A stretch of 47,745 nt of DNA from RGIG5952 sp045627605 (GTDB lineage Bacteria > Verrucomicrobiota > Kiritimatiellia > RFP12 > JAAYLN01), in assembly GCA_045627605.1 (NCBI GenBank), contig JAZQOA010000084.1:1-47745 (forward strand), in the 5' to 3' direction. The position numbers and the translations under genes are program-made. The notes below the pieces were generated by a model, which was not told where the DNA came from, searched no databases, and worked only from the letters and a program-made list of their open reading frames with translations. Numbering within the stretch: the stretch's first letter is position 1; every line of letters begins with the position of its first letter. This document shows, one piece after another, positions 7,755-16,130 of the stretch.

Positions 7755-9917
7755 ATGGCAACGACAGTCACAACCTGGCCCGCAGCAGCAGGGACGCAAA
7801 CCGACGCCTACACGGTCAAGGCCAACGGCATGGGAATCCCCGTCATGGGCGTGCCGATGCCCGAAAACCGCCTCGCAGAAGACCTGCGCCACCCCTACTC
7901 CTTCGCGCTTTTCGACGCCAACGGCGAAGTCACCGTCGAAGTCTCGTCGCGTTTCTTCGACATGGGCGAGGTTCAAATACTGCCGGACTCCGCCGGTGCC
8001 CGGTTGGTTGAGACAAAAGGAAACACGGCTGTTTTCCGCGCGACGCCACCTTTTACGCTCGCAGTCGAGCCCCGCGGACGCCACAACGCGCTGATTCTCG
8101 CGGCGAACACACCAGAAACCGACGTGCCACGCGAAGACGACGAAGGCGTCATCTTCTTCGGTCCGGGACGCCACCACCCCGGCGTCATCAGGCTTTCAGC
8201 AGGGCAAACCCTCTACCTTGCGGGCGGAGCCTGGGTTGAAGGTGCCGTCACCGCCTTCGGCGACGGCATCAGGATCTGCGGCCGGGGCGTCCTTAGCGGT
8301 GCGCCCTGGCCGTGGGTCAACGGCCCCGTCATCGCCAAGGACGAACACTACGCGATCAATAGGTCTGGCCAGATGGTCCGCCTCGAAGGCCGCGGCATCG
8401 GCGTCCGCGACGTCACCCTCCTCAGCTCGTGGGGCTGGTGCCTCGTGCTGAACGAGGTTGAAAACGCCGAAATCGAAAATGTCAAAATTTTGGGCGGGCG
8501 CGTCATCAACGACGACGGCATCGACATCTGCCGCTCGCGCAACGTCACGATCCGCGACTGCTTCATCAGGGCGCAGGACGACTGCATCTCGCCGAAGTGG
8601 TGGTGCGAAAACCTGCTGGCCGAACGCTGCACGCTCTGGGCCGACGTCGCCAACCCCTTCCGCATCGGCTACGAATGCGAAGACGCGCCATTCGCCTACC
8701 GCAACCTGACCTTCCGCGACATCGACATCCTCCACATGACGCTCCAGCCGACAACGCCGGACATCTACTGGTCGCATGCGGCCATCCACATCCAGCCGGC
8801 CAACGGCCAGATGCTCGAAAACTTCACCTTCGAACGGCTGCGGTTCCACGAGGTCTGCGACCACCACACCTTCCTCATCCTCAAGACAATGGCGACGGAG
8901 ACTATGAAGAAGTCGTCCGAAGCCGGCTACTTCAGGAACCTCGTCCTCCGCGACATCCACCTGCCGGAGTCGGGCGGTGGAATGGGCGTTTACCTTTCGA
9001 CGAAGGACGACGCGCACTTCATCGATGGCGTCACGTTCGACAATGTCGACGGCTACGGCAACGTCGTCGTCGCAGGCGCCGTGAAAAACACGGCGGGCGT
9101 CGCCCCGCACGCCCGCACCGCGTATGGCCCCTTGATCGGCGACCGGTTGTGGATGTGGGGCCACCATGCGCATTCGACCGACGACGGCATCTTCGGGATT
9201 CCCACGGGCAACACCATCGACATGGCGGACGCCTGCAAGGCGATGGGCATCCCCAATTGCGCCATCGTCCGCTGGCGCAACATGCCGGACGCCGCCGAAC
9301 TCGACGACTACATGGCGCAGTTCCACGACACCCGGCGCATCGCCTTTTCCGTCACGGACGGCGCCAAGGAGACCTTCGAGGAGAAAGTCGGGATGGGGCT
9401 CGAACTCGCCCGAAAACACCCCAATCTGACAATGTTCTTCCTCGACGACTTCTTCGTCAGCAGCTGCGAGCTGACGCAACCCGTTGGGAAAATCCGCGAC
9501 CTCCGCGGCAAACTCGCGTCACGCGGGCTCAAGCTCGCCATCGTGCTCTACGCCGACCAGGATGGTGTCAAACCGGAATTCAAGGAGTACCTCGACCTCT
9601 GCGACGAAATCTCCTTCTGGTTCTGGAACGGAAAAAACGTGACCACCATCGAAGGCGAAGTCGCCAAGCTCCGCGCGCTGATTGGCAAGGCAAAGCCCGT
9701 ACTGCTGGGCATCTACATGTGGGACTTCGGAGCCAGGAAGCCAATGGCACCTGAACTAATGGAGACGCAACTCGCCTCAGCCTACAAGTTGCTCAAGTCA
9801 GGCGCAATCCAGGGCTTGGTTTTCCACTGCACGCCAATTGTCGACCGCGGACTCGAAGCCGTTGAAATCGCCCGCCGGTGGATCGCTGAACACGCCGGGG
9901 AAAAAGCCGCGGATTAA
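7755..9917 (+). CDS. beta-helix (GH28-like) protein fused to an unidentified C-terminal domain
   Basis: 720 residues, AGAAAGGA ribosome site, no signal peptide, so cytoplasmic. Residues about 1-440 form a right-handed parallel beta-helix of pectinase type: repeated strands such as GIRICGRGVLSG and ENAEIENVKILGG, then INDDGIDICRSRNVTIRD and QDDCIS, where acidic residues sit as in GH28 polygalacturonase-like enzymes. The usual GHG and RIK motifs are not obvious. Residues about 470-720 are a separate domain with a TIM-barrel-like pattern (DACKAMGIPNCAIVRWRN, NLTMFFLDDFF, LKLAIVLYADQDG, PVLLGIYMWDFG). I do not recognise this domain; carboxylates in FLDDF could be catalytic. Third gene of the SDR operon. 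Its stop codon overlaps that of the convergent barrel gene. Confidence 0.7.
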   Translation: MATTVTTWPAAAGTQTDAYTVKANGMGIPVMGVPMPENRLAEDLRHPYSFALFDANGEVTVEVSSRFFDMGEVQILPDSAGARLVETKGNTAVFRATPPFTLAVEPRGRHNALILAANTPETDVPREDDEGVIFFGPGRHHPGVIRLSAGQTLYLAGGAWVEGAVTAFGDGIRICGRGVLSGAPWPWVNGPVIAKDEHYAINRSGQMVRLEGRGIGVRDVTLLSSWGWCLVLNEVENAEIENVKILGGRVINDDGIDICRSRNVTIRDCFIRAQDDCISPKWWCENLLAERCTLWADVANPFRIGYECEDAPFAYRNLTFRDIDILHMTLQPTTPDIYWSHAAIHIQPANGQMLENFTFERLRFHEVCDHHTFLILKTMATETMKKSSEAGYFRNLVLRDIHLPESGGGMGVYLSTKDDAHFIDGVTFDNVDGYGNVVVAGAVKNTAGVAPHARTAYGPLIGDRLWMWGHHAHSTDDGIFGIPTGNTIDMADACKAMGIPNCAIVRWRNMPDAAELDDYMAQFHDTRRIAFSVTDGAKETFEEKVGMGLELARKHPNLTMFFLDDFFVSSCELTQPVGKIRDLRGKLASRGLKLAIVLYADQDGVKPEFKEYLDLCDEISFWFWNGKNVTTIEGEVAKLRALIGKAKPVLLGIYMWDFGARKPMAPELMETQLASAYKLLKSGAIQGLVFHCTPIVDRGLEAVEIARRWIAEHAGEKAAD

Positions 9918-10624
9918 AAGGCGAACGTCAAGCCAAAGGCCGTGACAAGGTTCTTCGCGTCCGCCCCGTAGTCGCCGAAAAGGTCAAGCCGGATGTTGTC
10001 GCAAAGATAGACGCCGAAATCGGCGAACACCTCGACCTGCGCGGAATCTTCGATGCCATCCTCGTCGTCGAAGACGTCGCCGACGTAGGACACCTCGGCC
10101 CTTCCGTAAAAGATGTCGGCGCGGATGTCGATGCCAAGGCGCGCCACGAAAGCCCCGCCGTCTATGCTATCGGAAAAGTCGGAATGGAATGGCCCGGCAT
10201 GCGCCTCGTATTCGACCTCGACGTCCGCGAAGTAAAAGCCGAGCGCCACATAGGGGCTCACGATGTTTTCGCGCGCAAGGCTGAAAAGCACCTGCAGGCT
10301 GCCGTCGGATTTCGTGAGCCACCCGTCATCAAGGTAGACGCCATTCCACCTGCCAAGCCCGGGGTCGGCATACGCCAGGTCGTCGAGTTCAAACGACTCG
10401 GCGGAGCAACGCAATTCCAAGCCGACCGGCGTATCCTTGATATTCCACCGGGCGCCGAAGCCAGCCGCGCCGCCCGTGGTGTCGCCAAGCGGGTTCTCGT
10501 CGATTGTCGCCACGCCGACGCCAAAGCCAAATTCGAATGTCGGGACATTTGCCGCCTGTCCCTGCGCCATCAGCACACCGCACGACACAGCCAGTGCCGC
10601 CGCAACGAAATGAAGTTTGCCCAT
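9914..10624 (-). CDS. outer-membrane beta-barrel protein
   Basis: 236 residues with a signal peptide (FVAAALAVSCGVLMAQGQA) and AGAGGAAA ribosome site. The mature protein alternates polar and aromatic residues in strand-sized stretches (FEFGFGVGVATIDEN, PYVALGFYFADVEVEY, IFYGRAEVSYVGDVF, IRLDLFGDYG) and ends in the terminal-phenylalanine signature of Omp barrels (FGLTFAF), recognised by the BAM machinery. Probably an 8-stranded OmpA/OmpW-like or porin-family barrel. It lies 29 bases after the carboxypeptidase gene and may be read from the ArsR promoter, but 29 bases would also allow a separate start. Confidence 0.75.
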   Translation of the reverse strand: MGKLHFVAAALAVSCGVLMAQGQAANVPTFEFGFGVGVATIDENPLGDTTGGAAGFGARWNIKDTPVGLELRCSAESFELDDLAYADPGLGRWNGVYLDDGWLTKSDGSLQVLFSLARENIVSPYVALGFYFADVEVEYEAHAGPFHSDFSDSIDGGAFVARLGIDIRADIFYGRAEVSYVGDVFDDEDGIEDSAQVEVFADFGVYLCDNIRLDLFGDYGADAKNLVTAFGLTFAF

Positions 10625-10653
10625 TGTTGATTTCCTCTTTTCAGTCTTTAATT

Positions 10654-11841
10654 TTAGTTGTTCGCCGTTTGGCCGTCAAGACTGCGGATGACCGCCCTGA
10701 ACAAATTACGGCCGAGTTCCCGTGCGGCAGGTTCAGAATAGACGCCTCCCGCCAATCCATAGCCAAACTCACCGGCCATCGAGCAAACACAGTTGGGTTC
10801 GCGCCCCGCCCATGTTGAGGCCATCATGAGGCCTCTTCTGTCGTAGTCGTCGGCGTTGTTCCAAGGTGCCCCGCCGGGAATATCCCAAGACGGATCGTAT
10901 TGCAGGGCGCCATCCGCCTGCGTCTCGGCAAGGATCTTGCGGAAGCGTTCGCAAAAGGCGTTGTGCGCGTGGTTCTGGGAAAGGAGAAAATAGAAATGGT
11001 CGTGCTCGGCACCCCTTATCCACGGAGCGTGCATATCGAGGAAAAAGAACCGCCGGCCCGCTGACTCGCGGCGCACCAGTTTCCGGACGGCCCTCACGGC
11101 CGAATATTGACCTTGAACATAGTCCTGGTTGTAGTCGTGCGGTTTCCGCGCCTTGCCTTGTTCGCCCTCCTCCACGCCGTCCTTGTCCATGAACGGCACG
11201 AAAAACAGATCCGCGTTCGCCTTGGCCCACGCGGCCTCGGGCGAATCGGCGAGCGCCCCTTCGACAACGCCCTCCATCACGCGGGAAGCAGACATTTCGC
11301 AGGCATGGTGCCGACAGGTGAAGAAAAGCGCAAACGGAACTTTCGCCGCGGCGTCACACGAAATGCGAAGCAACTCGACGTTGCGCGAACCGTTTTGCGA
11401 CTTGCAGAGCACGGACTCCGCCACGCGCGGAGTACCGGCGATTGACTTCACGAAGGTGCGCCAATTCGCCTCGACATAGGGAAGACCTATGGAAAAGAAA
11501 GTTTCCTCCTCGGCCTCGCCAAAGGCGTACGTAAATTCACCTGGCAGGGCATCTGCCTTCTCGGCATTCAGGAACCGCCACGTCACGCCACCATCCGAGC
11601 TCACGGCGGGGCCGGCCTTGGTCAGCCTTTCCGTTCCAGGCTCGTAAACAAAGCGTAGGCGCCTGCCTTTTGCACCGCGCACTCTGAAATTCGTGTAGAA
11701 CCATTCGCCACCCCGGTTGTCGGGACGCAAAAACACTTCGCCTCCGGCCTCGTCAATCTTGTCGACCTTCACATTTCCGCCGGGGAAACCGGCGTCAACC
11801 GAAACCTTTCCGCATTGGTTCACAAACCGCTCTGCCTTCAT
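10654..11841 (-). CDS. M14-family zinc carboxypeptidase-like protein
   Basis: 395 residues; start backed by AAAGGATGG. Residues about 1-130 form a beta-rich N-terminal domain. The catalytic domain follows with the M14 zinc motif HxxE in CRHHACEMSA (near 179), the third zinc histidine in FFLDMHAPW (near 270) and a likely general-base glutamate in CSMAGEFGYG (near 357). The family removes C-terminal residues or modified side chains from peptides; an N-terminal beta domain is typical of cytosolic (CCP/AGBL-like) members. No signal peptide. It lies 18 bases downstream of sdpI, so the ArsR-type repressor probably controls it. Substrate unknown. Confidence 0.75.
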   Translation of the reverse strand: MKAERFVNQCGKVSVDAGFPGGNVKVDKIDEAGGEVFLRPDNRGGEWFYTNFRVRGAKGRRLRFVYEPGTERLTKAGPAVSSDGGVTWRFLNAEKADALPGEFTYAFGEAEEETFFSIGLPYVEANWRTFVKSIAGTPRVAESVLCKSQNGSRNVELLRISCDAAAKVPFALFFTCRHHACEMSASRVMEGVVEGALADSPEAAWAKANADLFFVPFMDKDGVEEGEQGKARKPHDYNQDYVQGQYSAVRAVRKLVRRESAGRRFFFLDMHAPWIRGAEHDHFYFLLSQNHAHNAFCERFRKILAETQADGALQYDPSWDIPGGAPWNNADDYDRRGLMMASTWAGREPNCVCSMAGEFGYGLAGGVYSEPAARELGRNLFRAVIRSLDGQTANN

Positions 11842-11859
11842 CGCCAGACCATCCTTTCT

Positions 11860-12531
11860 TCAGCACCCATCGCGTCCGTTCGGGAACTTTCGTTTTTCCT
11901 TTCCGCTGTTCCTCCGCCAATAGAAATAGGAGGCGGCAACAGGGACAATACAGACCAAGGCAATCACCGGCATGAAGAGCGTCGTCCTGCCCAGGAATGC
12001 AAAGAGAATGACAAGGAGTCCCCCGGCCGTCCACACCCAGCCCCCAAGCCGGTGGGTGAAGGCCCAGTTGTCCTCGTCGGCGAGCGTCCACGGGACGCGG
12101 ATGCCCACGGTGTTGTTGAGCCGGCATTTAGGCAGGTAGTTTCCAATGGCCACAAGGAGGATTCCAAAGAACAGCGCAACGAAAAAACCGACATCGACCG
12201 CCCGCCCCAGTGCCATCAGATAGCACAGCGCCGAGACCAGCAGGGAGCATAACGGAATGATCCACAGGCAAAGGTTGATCACTGCCGAAGGCAGGTTTTT
12301 CACTTTGGGATCGAGCAGAAGCGGCAGAATTGTCAATCCGTGAACGGCCAGCATGATGAGGGGAAGCCCGAAAACGGCAAAAGGCTTGCCACTCCACCCG
12401 TCGGGCTGGTTGCCGGGGCCGAAATGCGTGGCGATTCTGTCCGGCAGCCTATCCCAGAGCAGAAGACCCGCCACAATGGGCAGCAACATGACAAGGCTGG
12501 TCGCAATAAGCGTGCTTTTTGGCGGTTTCAT
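11860..12531 (-). CDS. sdpI: SdpI-family (DUF1648) membrane protein
   Basis: 223 residues from ATG 12531, preferred over ATG 12540 because the AGGGG site overlaps the latter and sits at proper distance from the former. The N-terminal DUF1648 signature is clear (LPDRIATHFGPGNQPDGW), followed by hydrophobic helices and the SdpI pattern GNYLPKCRLNNTVGIRVPW. In Bacillus, SdpI is the membrane immunity/receptor protein for the SdpC toxin and sequesters the SdpR repressor. Here no toxin gene is visible, but the ArsR-type repressor gene overlaps its 5' end by 83 bases, as expected for an SdpRI-like pair. Confidence 0.8.
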   Translation of the reverse strand: MKPPKSTLIATSLVMLLPIVAGLLLWDRLPDRIATHFGPGNQPDGWSGKPFAVFGLPLIMLAVHGLTILPLLLDPKVKNLPSAVINLCLWIIPLCSLLVSALCYLMALGRAVDVGFFVALFFGILLVAIGNYLPKCRLNNTVGIRVPWTLADEDNWAFTHRLGGWVWTAGGLLVILFAFLGRTTLFMPVIALVCIVPVAASYFYWRRNSGKEKRKFPNGRDGC

Positions 12532-12799
12532 AGACGACATCCCCTTTCAGCTCGTTGATCCAGAGCATAATCTCCTCCAACACGGAGGCGTTCAGCTCGT
12601 AGTAGATGAATTTACCTTCCCTCCGGTCCCGGATCAGATCGGCCTCGCGCAAAACCGAGAGGTGCCGGGAGACGGCGGCGGCGGTGACTGGGAATTGCGC
12701 GGAAATCTCCCCGGCGGAAAGCGCACCACCCCGAAGCAGGATCAAAATCTCCCGCCGGGTCGGGTCAACCAACGCGCGCATTGTAGCTTGCAGTCCCAT
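12449..12799 (-). CDS. ArsR-family (SdpR-like) transcriptional repressor
   Basis: 116 residues from ATG 12799 (a TTG five codons upstream is a weaker alternative). Winged-helix architecture is plain: MRALVDPTRREILILLR, LSAGEISAQFPVTAAAVSRHLSVLREADLI as the recognition helix, RDRREGKFIYYELN as the wing. No metal-binding cysteine pair in the recognition region; cysteines occur only in the tail. Pairing with sdpI makes a SdpR-type autorepressor the best call: repression relieved when SdpI captures it at the membrane (known for Bacillus, inferred here). The palindrome at 12826-12848 is the probable operator. Its last 27 codons overlap sdpI in another frame. Confidence 0.85.
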   Translation of the reverse strand: MGLQATMRALVDPTRREILILLRGGALSAGEISAQFPVTAAAVSRHLSVLREADLIRDRREGKFIYYELNASVLEEIMLWINELKGDVVYETAKKHAYCDQPCHVAAHCGGSSALG

Positions 12800-12825
12800 G
12801 TCTCTCTCATCCAATCCTCATTCGT

Positions 12826-12848
12826 TTAACAATTAACTTAACTGTTAA
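12826..12848. promoter_or_regulatory. operator palindrome for the ArsR-type repressor
   Basis: A 23-bp near-perfect inverted repeat with arms TTAACA (12826-12831) and TGTTAA (12843-12848); only one mismatched pair plus the central base break the symmetry. It covers the predicted start point of the arsR promoter, as expected for autorepression. Confidence 0.7.
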
Positions 12849-12852
12849 ATAT

Positions 12853-12880
12853 ATGATAGCATATTCCGTAGATTTGGCAA
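12853..12880 (-). promoter_or_regulatory. promoter of arsR-sdpI-carboxypeptidase operon
   Basis: Minus strand: -35 TTGCCA (12880-12875), 16-base spacer, -10 TATCAT (12858-12853), each 5/6 to consensus. The operator lies directly downstream. Confidence 0.65.
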
Positions 12881-12890
12881 AGGAGATAAA

Positions 12891-12992
12891 TCAGTCGCGG
12901 ACGGAAAAAAGGAAGCGAAGCAACTCCGCGAAACGGTCGTCCTTGGCGGCGAGGCGTTCGGGAAGGAACTGCACCCCGGTGATTGGGCGGGT
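12891..12992 (-). pseudogene. remnant of a class I glutamine amidotransferase (peptidase C26-like) C-terminus
   Basis: The 33 codons before a TGA read PITGVQFLPER, then AAKDDRFAELLRFLF. This matches the end of gamma-glutamyl-GABA hydrolase/PuuD-type enzymes (pattern GVQFHPER...F..L...F), with the catalytic histidine position occupied by leucine. Upstream the frame runs straight into the terminator T-run, so the rest of the gene is missing. It could be chance, but the run of matching residues is good. Confidence 0.4.
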
Positions 12993-13028
12993 AAAAAAAA
13001 AGCGCACCGACGGGTAACCGCGGTGCGC
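12993..13028 (-). terminator. terminator of the ExbBD/giant-TPR operon
   Basis: Minus strand: stem GCGCACCG/CGGTGCGC (13028-13021 with 13009-13002), 11-base loop, then nine T (13001-12993). It lies 14 bases past the DUF4159 stop codon. Confidence 0.85.
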
Positions 13029-13041
13029 CCTTCGCGCCTTG

Positions 13042-14802
13042 CTATTCCTCGTCGTCGCCACCTTGCTCGTAGTGGCGGCGGTAGTATTGGTTGAAGGCGT
13101 AGTAGATGACGTTGACACCCAGCTTGTAGGCTTGGTCGGCGACTTCCGGCGCAGCGCCGGAATGACCGTCCTTCCAGGCGTCCTTAACGTCGCCAGGGTG
13201 GTAGAAGGCGACGATGCGGCCCTCGTGGCGGATGGCCAGCGCACGGTTGCCGTCATGGTGCCAGAAGCGCGGGGCGCCATCGGGGAAGACAAACGGCGCC
13301 TGGTAGATCGGGTCGTCGTTGGGGATGTCGACAAGCGACTTGCCGGGGAAGACCTTGGCAAGCATGTTTCGCACGCTGCGGCCGAAGTTTCCGCCACCGC
13401 AGTCGATGAAGAGCATGCCGCCCTCGACCTCGCAGTAATTGCGGAGGATCTTGGCTTCGGCCGACGAGATGTTGATGTTGCCGGATCCCGTCATGAAGAC
13501 GAAAGGCGGGGCCTTCTTCTTCGGGAATCGCGCAAGACGCTCGATTTCGCGGGCCTCGGTTTCGTTGGCGACGGGAAGTCCCGTAAGCTGGTTGAAGCGG
13601 ACAAGCAGGTTGTAGTCGCCGGACTTGCCCATCTCCTGGTCCCAGTTGCCACCCGAGTACTTGAGGCGGATGAAGCGGATCTTGGCACCCTCCATGCCCT
13701 TGGGCCAGCCGCCGCGACCCTTGCCGCCCTTGCCGAGCTTGCCCTTCTTGGTACGGTCCGCCACGTAGGTGTCCTGCGTCGTCTGCTGGAGTTCCTCCAG
13801 GACCTTGGCGTCGTCGATGTTGATGCGCTCGAGGATGTAGGGGCTCCAAGGATCGACCAGCAGCTTCTTCTGCTTTTTCTTGGGCTTCGGTTTGATCTGG
13901 ACGACCTGCTCGACCTGCGGTTCGCCTTCGCCCTTGACGATGCCATACTCCTCCATGCCGCAACCGTGGATGAGGAACGGTCCGACAAGGACGAGCAGGA
14001 AGAGCGTGACGGCCCAGTAGCACGAGCTGCGGAACCGCGGATCCTCGCCGCCTGTCTTCAGGCTGCGGATCAGCGGGTTTGAAATGACAACTGGCGCGGG
14101 GGCCGCGTCGCCGCAGTAGAGGCGGCGCGCCTCAAGCGTCAGCAATGCCACGAGCACGAGAACCGGAACGATGAACGCAAGCGGCGTGATGAAGACCGTG
14201 TACGTCCAAAGCTCCTTGCAGGCGAAGTCGTCGAAGATCTTGTAGTCCGCGGCGTTCAACACCTTCGGGACGGCAACCGTCCAGTTGGCGAACGCGCAGA
14301 GGACGACAACATGCAGGGCCCAGGCGATCTTGAGGAGCCAAAGCGAAGCGGGAGACTTCCGGAACGCCATCGCGGCGGCCACAAGCAGAACCACGCACGA
14401 GACGACGGCCAGAAGCGCAAGCAGCGTGCCGGAGGTGAGCGACCCCGCGTTTTCAAGGTAGCGGATGAACTCCGGGCTGCTTTCGACCCAGTCGTTCCAC
14501 TTGATGTAGAGCGAGGGCCACAAATCGGCGAACCGCTTGAGGAAGCCCGTGCGCATCGGCAAACGCATCGGCAGGATGACCGCGATGAAGGCGGAGCACC
14601 CGGCCATGATCAGCGAGCCGATGGCGAAGCGGAGCTTGAGCGGCGTGTTTCCCTGCACCCGCCACAGCCAGGTGAAGGCAACCGTCAGGTAGCGCGCGAG
14701 GAATTTGTGGAGCCAGGTCAAGCCCAGCGCCACGCCTTCCAGGCAACGTTCGATGAGCGGTGCCTTGGCGGGGGGGGAGGACATATCCGTGTAATACGGC
14801 AT
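13042..14802 (-). CDS. multi-span membrane protein with C-terminal DUF4159 domain
   Basis: 586 residues. Five hydrophobic helices occupy the first half (about 70-92, 115-140, 150-172, 195-220 and 280-300). A Lys/Pro-rich linker follows (QVVQIKPKPKKKQKK), like TonB/TolA periplasm-spanning linkers. The DUF4159 domain (about 375-580) has a class I glutamine-amidotransferase-like fold pattern: KAPPFVFMTGSG, LRNYCEVEGGMLFIDCGGGNFG, APRFWHHDGNRALAIRHEGR, VNVIYYAFNQYY. DUF4159 proteins are frequent in PVC bacteria beside motor or MoxR-type operons; their function is unknown. Last of eight genes in this operon; its ExbBD neighbours suggest it is part of, or reports on, the same envelope machine. Confidence 0.7.
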   Translation of the reverse strand: MPYYTDMSSPPAKAPLIERCLEGVALGLTWLHKFLARYLTVAFTWLWRVQGNTPLKLRFAIGSLIMAGCSAFIAVILPMRLPMRTGFLKRFADLWPSLYIKWNDWVESSPEFIRYLENAGSLTSGTLLALLAVVSCVVLLVAAAMAFRKSPASLWLLKIAWALHVVVLCAFANWTVAVPKVLNAADYKIFDDFACKELWTYTVFITPLAFIVPVLVLVALLTLEARRLYCGDAAPAPVVISNPLIRSLKTGGEDPRFRSSCYWAVTLFLLVLVGPFLIHGCGMEEYGIVKGEGEPQVEQVVQIKPKPKKKQKKLLVDPWSPYILERINIDDAKVLEELQQTTQDTYVADRTKKGKLGKGGKGRGGWPKGMEGAKIRFIRLKYSGGNWDQEMGKSGDYNLLVRFNQLTGLPVANETEAREIERLARFPKKKAPPFVFMTGSGNINISSAEAKILRNYCEVEGGMLFIDCGGGNFGRSVRNMLAKVFPGKSLVDIPNDDPIYQAPFVFPDGAPRFWHHDGNRALAIRHEGRIVAFYHPGDVKDAWKDGHSGAAPEVADQAYKLGVNVIYYAFNQYYRRHYEQGGDDEE

Positions 14803-14841
14803 GGCGAACGATCCGGAAGCCGGTCGAAGACCGGGCAGTGC

Positions 14842-15288
14842 TTAGAGACCGAGGTCGTCGAGGGAGATGTCGCCCGAGGCAGGAGGCAGGGGCTGGATTT
14901 CGGGCGGCTTCTTGGCGGAACCTTCACCGGCGGCGGCCGGGGCGGCTTCACCCTCGGCTGCGGCGGGAGCCTTGCCGGAAAGCGCCTTGGTCTCGGCCGT
15001 GGCCGTGACAGGCACCGCGTTGGAGGCGGCAACGGCGGCTTCGGCGGCCTTGCGCTGGATTTCGGCCTCGCGGCGGGCCTTCTCGGCCTCGACCTGTTCG
15101 GCTTTCTTAATGGCCTGGATCGTCGACGGGGCCTTGACGCCGTACTTCGCCCAGTCCTTGTAGAGGCCAAACGACGTGCCGAAAACGATGATCGCATGGA
15201 CGATCAGGGCCACGACAATGCCCTTTGTGAGGATGGACTTGTCAATCTCCTTGAGGAGATTGTCGGGATTGAAATTCTGGTTATCCAT
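14842..15288 (-). CDS. TonB/TolA-like membrane-anchored protein lacking the C-terminal domain
   Basis: 148 residues. A cytoplasmic N-terminus (DNQNFNPDNLLKEIDK) is followed by one membrane helix (IVVALIVHAIIVFGTSFGLY, about 24-43) with the Ser/His-in-helix character of TonB/TolA anchors. Next comes a charged Ala/Lys/Glu coiled coil (KKAEQVEAEKARREAEIQ), then an Ala/Pro/Glu-rich periplasmic tail. A folded TonB or TolA C-terminal domain is absent. It lies 9 bases after the second exbD, so it is probably the energy-transducing partner or a spacer component of this ExbBD complex. Confidence 0.6.
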   Translation of the reverse strand: MDNQNFNPDNLLKEIDKSILTKGIVVALIVHAIIVFGTSFGLYKDWAKYGVKAPSTIQAIKKAEQVEAEKARREAEIQRKAAEAAVAASNAVPVTATAETKALSGKAPAAAEGEAAPAAAGEGSAKKPPEIQPLPPASGDISLDDLGL

Positions 15289-15297
15289 AATTGCTTG

Positions 15298-15696
15298 TTA
15301 CTCCTCGGTCTTAACACCGGTCAAAACCATTTTGACGCCCGCCTCGCTGATTGCCTCGATCACGGGCATGTAGTCCTTGCGCAGGAGGTTGCGGTCCACC
15401 TTCAGGTGCACCGGGGCCTCCTTGAGTTCCTCGGCCTGCATCTTGCAGGCCATTCCGACTTCCGCGGCGCTGCTCTGCACGCCGCCCATCCAGATCGTGC
15501 CGGCCGAATCGATGAGCACCTCGACAAGCGGGGGCTGCTGCGACTCGATCGCGCTCGACTCGGGATCCTCGACCTGGACGTTGGCGCTCTTCATGAAGGT
15601 CGACGCCAGCATGAAGAAGATGATGAGCAGGAAGGCGATGTCGCCCATCGACGAAGTCGGGACGACGAGGGACATTCTCTTTTTGCGTCTGATCAT
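15298..15696 (-). CDS. exbD: ExbD/TolR-family protein (second)
   Basis: 132 residues. Single N-terminal membrane helix with the key ExbD/TolR aspartate (TSSMGDIAFLLIIFFMLAST), preceded by the basic MIRRKKR cytoplasmic start, then the small periplasmic domain (PPLVEVLIDSAGTIWMGG, VHLKVDRNLLRKDYMPVIEAI). In ExbB-ExbD motors this aspartate carries protons across the inner membrane. It lies 14 bases after the other ExbD. Two different ExbD proteins beside one ExbB are a recurring arrangement outside Proteobacteria. Confidence 0.88.
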   Translation of the reverse strand: MIRRKKRMSLVVPTSSMGDIAFLLIIFFMLASTFMKSANVQVEDPESSAIESQQPPLVEVLIDSAGTIWMGGVQSSAAEVGMACKMQAEELKEAPVHLKVDRNLLRKDYMPVIEAISEAGVKMVLTGVKTEE

Positions 15697-15710
15697 ATCC
15701 TGGGCCTCCC

Positions 15711-16124
15711 TTAGTCGCCGATCATCGCGACGACCCCGCCCGCCTCCGAGATCATCGTGACGATCTGGTAGTAGCGCTGGTAGGGCACTTCCTCAGCGAC
15801 CTCAAGCATGACCAGGCGGTCGTTGGGCTGCTTTGTCGCAAGCTGTTTCTGCATCAACTCGGCGTGAAGCTCGTTGGGCGTCATCTCCCGCTCGGCCGAT
15901 TCGCCCTCGGTATAGACGATGCGGTCGGGCATGAGGTTGATCGACGGAATCTTGGGAGCCTTGCGCGAGTTGTCCTCCGGCGTCGCGGCCGAGGGCATTT
16001 CAAGCAGTTTGCCGAACGGGTGGGCAAGCGAGGTCGTCAGGATGAAGAAGATAATGAGAAGGTTGGCGATGTCCGAGAAAGAGGACACGTCCATCGTCGC
16101 TTCTCTTCTTTCTTTCTTCTTCAT
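15711..16124 (-). CDS. exbD: ExbD/TolR-family protein (first)
   Basis: 137 residues: basic N-terminus MKKKERREA, membrane helix with the conserved aspartate (SFSDIANLLIIFFILTTSL), and a periplasmic part containing INLMPDRIVYTEGESA and QRYYQIVTMISEAGGVVAMIGD, matching the ExbD fold end. It follows exbB by only 6 bases. Sequence is well diverged from the second ExbD, suggesting a heteromeric motor rather than a recent duplication. Confidence 0.87.
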   Translation of the reverse strand: MKKKERREATMDVSSFSDIANLLIIFFILTTSLAHPFGKLLEMPSAATPEDNSRKAPKIPSINLMPDRIVYTEGESAEREMTPNELHAELMQKQLATKQPNDRLVMLEVAEEVPYQRYYQIVTMISEAGGVVAMIGD

Positions 16125-16130
16125 TCAGGC

